Source of the DNA: Oligoflexia bacterium
Lineage (GTDB): Bacteria > Bdellovibrionota > UBA1018
Assembly (NCBI GenBank): GCA_014378465.1
Contig: JACMNQ010000052.1
Location: forward strand, 35,981-99,980
Length of the DNA: 64,000 nt
Reading direction: 5' to 3'
The notes below the pieces were generated by a model that saw only the letters and a list, made by a program, of their open reading frames with translations, was not told where the DNA came from and made no database searches. Of the stretch, positions 58,451 to 64,000 are shown piece by piece. The translations under genes were made by a program, and so were the position numbers. Positions within the stretch are counted from its first letter, which is position 1, and every line of letters begins with the position of its first letter.

Positions 58451-59675
58451 TCTGATATTTCCTTGGACACTATGAGCGAAGAAACCCAAGTTGCAGCAGC
58501 TGGTCCCGTACAGAATCTCAAAGACATGGCCGACCTCGTTTCGCTCTGCAAACGACGCGGTTTTGTATTTCCTTCCAGCGAAATCTACGGCGGCATCAAT
58601 GCCTGCTGGGACTACGGACCGCTCGGGGTCGAACTCAAGCGCAACGTGAAAGAACGCTGGTGGCACGCGATGACGGATCGCGAAGATATCGAAGGTCTGG
58701 ACGCCGCCATTCTCATGCACCCGAAAGTCTGGGAAGCTTCCGGACACGTCGAAGGTTTCGTTGACCCCATGGTCGACTGCAAAAAGTGCAAGGGCCGCTT
58801 CAGAGCCGATAAACTTGAACACGCCGCCTGTGGACTCAAGCCCAGCAGGAAGCCTGGCGAAGGCAGCGACTGCGAACTCACTGAAGCCCGCCAGTTCAAT
58901 CTCATGTTCAAGACCCACATGGGCCCGCTCGAAGACACTGCGGCGATCGTTTATCTTCGTCCAGAAACCGCTCAGGGGATTTACGTCAATTTTCTCAACG
59001 TCCAGCAGTCCGCTCGCCAGAAAGTGCCTTTCGGCATTGCCCAGATCGGCAAAGCGTTCCGAAATGAAATCACTCCCGGCAATTTCATTTTCCGCACCCG
59101 CGAATTTGAACAGATGGAGATGCAGTTCTTCGTCAAGCCCGGCACCGACATGGACTGGTTCGAAAAATGGAAGGAAAAGCGCATCCAGTGGCATCTCGAC
59201 AACGGGATCCGCAAGGACAAGCTTCGCTTTCATCAGCACAAGGACGGCGAACTGGCGCACTATGCTCGCGCTGCCTTTGACATCGAGTATGAATTTCCGT
59301 TCGGCTGGCAGGAACTCGAAGGCATTCATAACCGCGGAGATTTCGACCTCGGCCGCCATCAGCAGTTCAGCGGCAAGAAGCTCGAATACTTTGATGAAAT
59401 GGGCAAGGAACGCTACCTCCCTTATATCGTGGAAACTTCCGCGGGCTGCGACCGCACCCTGCTCGTTGCCTTGGCCGATGCTTACCGCTTTGATGGCGAG
59501 CGCACCTGGCTTGCGCTTCACCCAGCCCTCGCCCCTTACAAAGTCGCTCTTTACCCTTTGATGAAAAAGCCTGAGCTGACTGAGTACTCGGATAAACTTT
59601 ACGCAGATGTGAGAAAACGGTTTCGCGCCACCACAGACGACGCGGGCTCGATCGGCAAGCGCTATCGTCGCCAGG

Positions 59676-62726
<3,051 letters not shown>

Positions 62727-62733
62727 TCCTGTG

Positions 62734-62757
62734 CAGGGACTGAGCGAAGAGTCCCTG
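62734..62757. terminator. Hairpin between convergent ppdK and the heme-motif gene
   Basis: CAGGGACT and AGTCCCTG form a perfect eight-base stem around an eight-base loop, followed by TATTTC on the plus strand. It lies seven bases after the ppdK stop. Modest T-tract; may serve both genes. Confidence 0.6.
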
Positions 62758-62770
62758 TATTTCCTGCCAA

Positions 62771-64000
62771 TCACTCGTGCAGGAGGCTGGCACAGGCTTT
62801 CTTCTTGAGGAGCTTGAGCATCTGCGACTTATAGCCTTTCTCACCGGTGGGCAGGACGACATCGTAGGAGACTTCAGCATCCGGAAACTTCATTCCTCGC
62901 GAGCTGACGTAAACTTCATTGTGATCGACCTTGAAACCGCCAGCGAGGTCTGGATATTTCCGTTGAAGGTACTCGTACAGCTTGGGAGCCACTTCTGCAG
63001 GCATGCCCCGCAGGCCGTCTGAGAAGAGGTACGTTCCCGGCTTGAAGGACAAAGACCAGTTCGCCGTCGAGTGCCCAAGAATTCCTTCAATCACGAACCG
63101 GATCTGGGCCACCTGGTACGTATACTCCACGTCATGCAGGGCCACGGGGTAGGCTTTTCCGACCAATTTCACGTAGCGCTCCTGATTGAGCATGAAGCTC
63201 TTGTGGATGTCAGTGTAAGTTTGCTGGGCGAGCGCTTTGAGGTCCTTGCTCGTTTTGGCACGGTTCCCGACTTTGGGAAGGAAGTCAGAAATGCCGTTAC
63301 CCACCGCCGGTGAGTCCCAGCTCCCCGAAAATGCGGCGACGATTGCGGCCTCGTACATCGGGTTCTCTTTGATGAGTTCGACGACTTCCTTGAAAATTCG
63401 TTCGCTGTTCCACTGACCCAGGGCCAAACTGAAATCGCCGTTGATTTCTGTCGTATGACGAGTGTCCGTCGTATTGAGTCCGTCCAGATGGGCATAGATT
63501 CCCCGCTTGCCGTTTTGCTCCATGAACTCCAGAAACTTCTTGAACTCCGGTTCATCCCGCCCGTGAGGCCCTCTGTAGCGAGCGCCACCGTAGGCACCGG
63601 GCCAGAGCGGATAACTATCCCAGTTCGGCTTGCAATGGTGACAGCCTCGGCACTCCTGGGGGTTGTCATGGAAGTTCAGGGCAGCGTTGCCCTCCTCGTC
63701 CTTCAGCTCAATCCTCTTGAAGGAATACTCACTGCCTGGTTCGCCCCGTTGCATGATCTCCACAGTGGAGTAGCTCGGATGACTCGGGTCTCCGACGAAC
63801 GAAATGATGTTCTTCGCACCTTCGTCAAAGAGGATCACGCGCGGAAAAAGTTCACTCGCGAACTGGGAGCTTTTCGAAGCGTACATGAGAACGTGATTGG
63901 ATCTCATCTCCGCTGGCAGCAGCGCCATGATAACTTCTGGCGTCGTTGCAGCGGTTCTTCCGGAGAGCTGCGTCTTCAGGACCTCAAAGAGCCCGGTGAA
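62771..64000 (-). CDS. Protein with CxxCH heme-c-like motif, 5' end beyond the window
   Basis: The frame is open from its stop at 62771 to the right edge (410 codons), so the ATG at 63928 is probably not the true start; upstream codons read FTGLFEVLKTQLSG without stops. Near the middle, NPQECRGCHHCKPNWDSYP carries CxxCH followed by another HC, with no second heme motif. The remaining sequence (PRVILFDEGAKNIISFVG, LRGMPAEVAPKLYEYLQRKY) resembles large exported proteins of myxobacteria and Bdellovibrio relatives that I cannot name. Probably exported, but the signal peptide is not in view. Confidence 0.78.
   Translation of the reverse strand, partial: FTGLFEVLKTQLSGRTAATTPEVIMALLPAEMRSNHVLMYASKSSQFASELFPRVILFDEGAKNIISFVGDPSHPSYSTVEIMQRGEPGSEYSFKRIELKDEEGNAALNFHDNPQECRGCHHCKPNWDSYPLWPGAYGGARYRGPHGRDEPEFKKFLEFMEQNGKRGIYAHLDGLNTTDTRHTTEINGDFSLALGQWNSERIFKEVVELIKENPMYEAAIVAAFSGSWDSPAVGNGISDFLPKVGNRAKTSKDLKALAQQTYTDIHKSFMLNQERYVKLVGKAYPVALHDVEYTYQVAQIRFVIEGILGHSTANWSLSFKPGTYLFSDGLRGMPAEVAPKLYEYLQRKYPDLAGGFKVDHNEVYVSSRGMKFPDAEVSYDVVLPTGEKGYKSQMLKLLKKKACASLLHE

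Overview
The window (about 54% GC by eye) is chromosomal DNA of a Gram-negative bacterium. Outer-membrane barrels, a TonB-ExbBD system, many lipoprotein or Sec signal peptides, a TIGR02147-type HTH protein, FecR/SpoIIE signalling proteins and a DUF4360 protein together suggest Bdellovibrionota/Oligoflexia-like deltaproteobacterial relatives. That placement is inference, because there is no rRNA here. The ends cut two genes (1-213 and 62771-64000, both minus strand). No rRNA, CRISPR array, insertion sequence or prophage is visible.

Layout. 0.3-5.7 kb: an exported protein with caspase/CHAT-like motifs and a C10 tract, a coiled-coil protein, a membrane protein, an amidohydrolase/creatininase pair and a ferredoxin-reductase-like flavoprotein. 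5.8-10.9 kb: a divergent signalling module (FecR protein and SpoIIE phosphatase; STAS protein and HATPase protein). Maf, the YggS-type PLP protein and tRNA-Arg follow. 12.4-14.1 kb, just after tRNA-Arg, holds decayed genes and a short TIGR02147 regulator. 14.1-17.2 kb: an ABC exporter pair and a phospholipase-D-like protein. 17.4-20.2 kb: DUF2141 protein, zinc-ribbon membrane protein and Na+/solute symporter. 20.2-31 kb: a decayed trypsin-like gene, Nfu and Mrp-DUF971 Fe-S carriers, several exported or membrane proteins of uncertain role, an odd tRNA-Lys and two more broken genes.

31.1-38 kb is a redox region: a second ferredoxin-reductase-like protein, TatA, a NapH-NapG fusion with an internal twin-arginine segment, an FMN-binding protein, an ApbE flavin transferase, a monoheme lipoprotein and a porin. 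38-42 kb: PNPOx-like protein, subtilase and secreted proteins. 42-49.1 kb is one minus-strand operon: 5'-nucleotidase, 2Fe-2S ferredoxin, ExbB, ExbD, TonB, TonB-dependent receptor and lipoprotein, which reads as a self-contained uptake system. 49.2-53.7 kb: MotAB, two hemerythrins, an OmpA lipoprotein and a glutaredoxin-like protein. 53.8-62.7 kb: RecO, GmhB, GalE, MsbA-like exporter, glycyl-tRNA synthetase and pyruvate phosphate dikinase.

The points that most deserve checking are: the 122-158 base out-of-frame overlap of glyS and ppdK, with no ATG, GTG or TTG start between the glyS stop and the PPDK core; the NapH-NapG fusion with its buried Tat-like signal next to tatA; the exported IucA/IucC-like protein; the C10 tract inside the caspase/CHAT-like gene; and the unusual tRNA-Lys flanked by pseudogenes.
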